Origin: Methanomicrobiales archaeon
GTDB lineage: Archaea; Halobacteriota; Methanomicrobia; Methanomicrobiales; Methanospirillaceae
Direction of reading: 5' to 3'
Length of the DNA stretch: 64,000 bases
Assembly: GCA_022841205.1 (NCBI GenBank)
Contig: JALHCK010000012.1
Span: 31,106-95,105 of the forward strand
In this document: piece after piece, positions 63,681 to 64,000 of the stretch
Layout: every line of letters begins with the position of its first letter
Numbering within the stretch: the first letter of the stretch is position 1
Made by a program: the position numbers and the translations under genes
The notes under the pieces: generated by a model
What the model was told of the DNA's origin: nothing
Database searches by the model: none
The model's input: the letters and a program-made list of their open reading frames with translations, nothing else

Positions 63681-64000
63681 TTAATTTTTGAGTGAGTAAT
63701 ATTTTTCCACTGGTGGACCTAGCAAATGGACTATTTCATTTAATTCAGAAGCATAGTTAAGAATTCGACAAACCCGCATATTATTAACAATTTCGTCGAT
63801 TTGCCTGACCCTCCGAAAAAGGAAATATAGCCATCTTGCGCTGGGCTTTCTGGTCGGCTTCTTGTATGGATCCCTGATCGTTGCATTCTTTTCAGCCAAT
63901 TTATTTCTGAACTGCCACTCAGAGATTGAATAAACCATGAGACAGAGCACCATGATCATCGCGAGGGCGGCAATCCTGTTCTCATTTTCGAGATAGACTT
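63681..64000 (-). mobile_element. IS1634-type transposase, C-terminus (partial)
   Basis: The 3' end of a transposase gene that runs off the right edge. VYLENENRIAALAMIMVLCL, then SARWLYFLFRRVRQIDEIVN, match the C-terminal part of IS1634/IS4-like transposases (IAALAMIMVLCLMVYSI is typical). At least 106 residues are visible, without a stop. The DDE core is outside the window, so activity cannot be judged. An element end would be expected in 63572-63680, but no inverted repeat can be confirmed. Confidence 0.75.

Noticed and set aside
1..64000. CRISPR array near cas1
   Set aside because: No run of regularly spaced repeats was seen in the window, and none near 13-15 kb.
1..64000. tRNA or rRNA genes
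   Set aside because: I looked in the gaps for T-arm-like GTTCRANNC stretches with acceptor pairing and saw none; a covariance-model search would be decisive.

Overview
The window looks like a chromosome segment of a hydrogenotrophic methanogenic archaeon, most probably of the order Methanomicrobiales. The evidence is an EF-1alpha gene, archaeal cobalamin genes (cobT, cobZ, cobS), a small siroheme sulfite-reductase-like protein with a ferredoxin domain, a fused hexulose-phosphate synthase/RraA protein, paired PaaK-type aryl-CoA ligases with an ACT protein, an S-layer-type protein with a PGF-CTERM tail, and archaeal TATA boxes lying 20-35 bases before many start codons. Genus cannot be fixed from the sequence alone.

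Layout. 1-10.5 kb is core and housekeeping: EF-1alpha (partial), sulfite-reductase-like protein, cobS/cobZ divergent from cobT, a cysteine-cluster protein and a TraB protein, an S-layer-like protein, nitroreductase, superoxide reductase, a DUF475/TerC-like membrane protein and Hps-RraA. 10.5-18 kb holds an ACT/paaK/paaK operon, a solitary cas1 whose product appears to lack two of the three Cas1 metal ligands, an acylphosphatase, and a glmM-mobB-DUF5806-like operon. A gene-poor stretch of 1.8 kb follows, then a XerA-type recombinase and a Clp1/Grc3-type kinase. 22.3-29.3 kb is an envelope operon built round a MoxR ATPase and a DUF58 protein, with several membrane partners and one 33-codon ORF tightly overlapped at both ends.

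29.4-36.3 kb is a scrambled accessory zone. It has an MntA/HepT pair with an in-frame stop in hepT, an AbiEi/AbiEii-type pair, a small antitoxin-like ORF, two 138-bp direct repeats bracketing the AbiE pair, and decayed pieces of nucleotide-sugar dehydrogenase and epimerase genes. A 192/201-bp piece of one damaged epimerase has been copied into a flippase gene. This zone forms the edge of a large surface-polysaccharide locus (36.4-51.7 kb): flippase, FrhB-type iron-sulfur protein, pyruvyl transferase, glycosyltransferases, a GT-C-like membrane protein, nucleotide-sugar dehydrogenase, DUF354 protein, phosphatidylserine-decarboxylase-like protein, ATP-grasp ligase, polysaccharide-deacetylase-like protein and a DPM1-like transferase.

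52-64 kb carries secreted and membrane surface proteins (PEGA repeats, DUF1616, beta-propeller, TPR proteins), threonine dehydratase, ManC (GDP-mannose supply, which could feed the polysaccharide locus), and at the right edge the C-terminus of an IS1634-type transposase. I found no tRNA, rRNA or CRISPR array. The observations most worth a second look are the apparently metal-dead solo Cas1, the repeat-bracketed toxin-antitoxin zone with its copied epimerase fragment, and the MoxR/DUF58 operon with its tiny coupled ORF.
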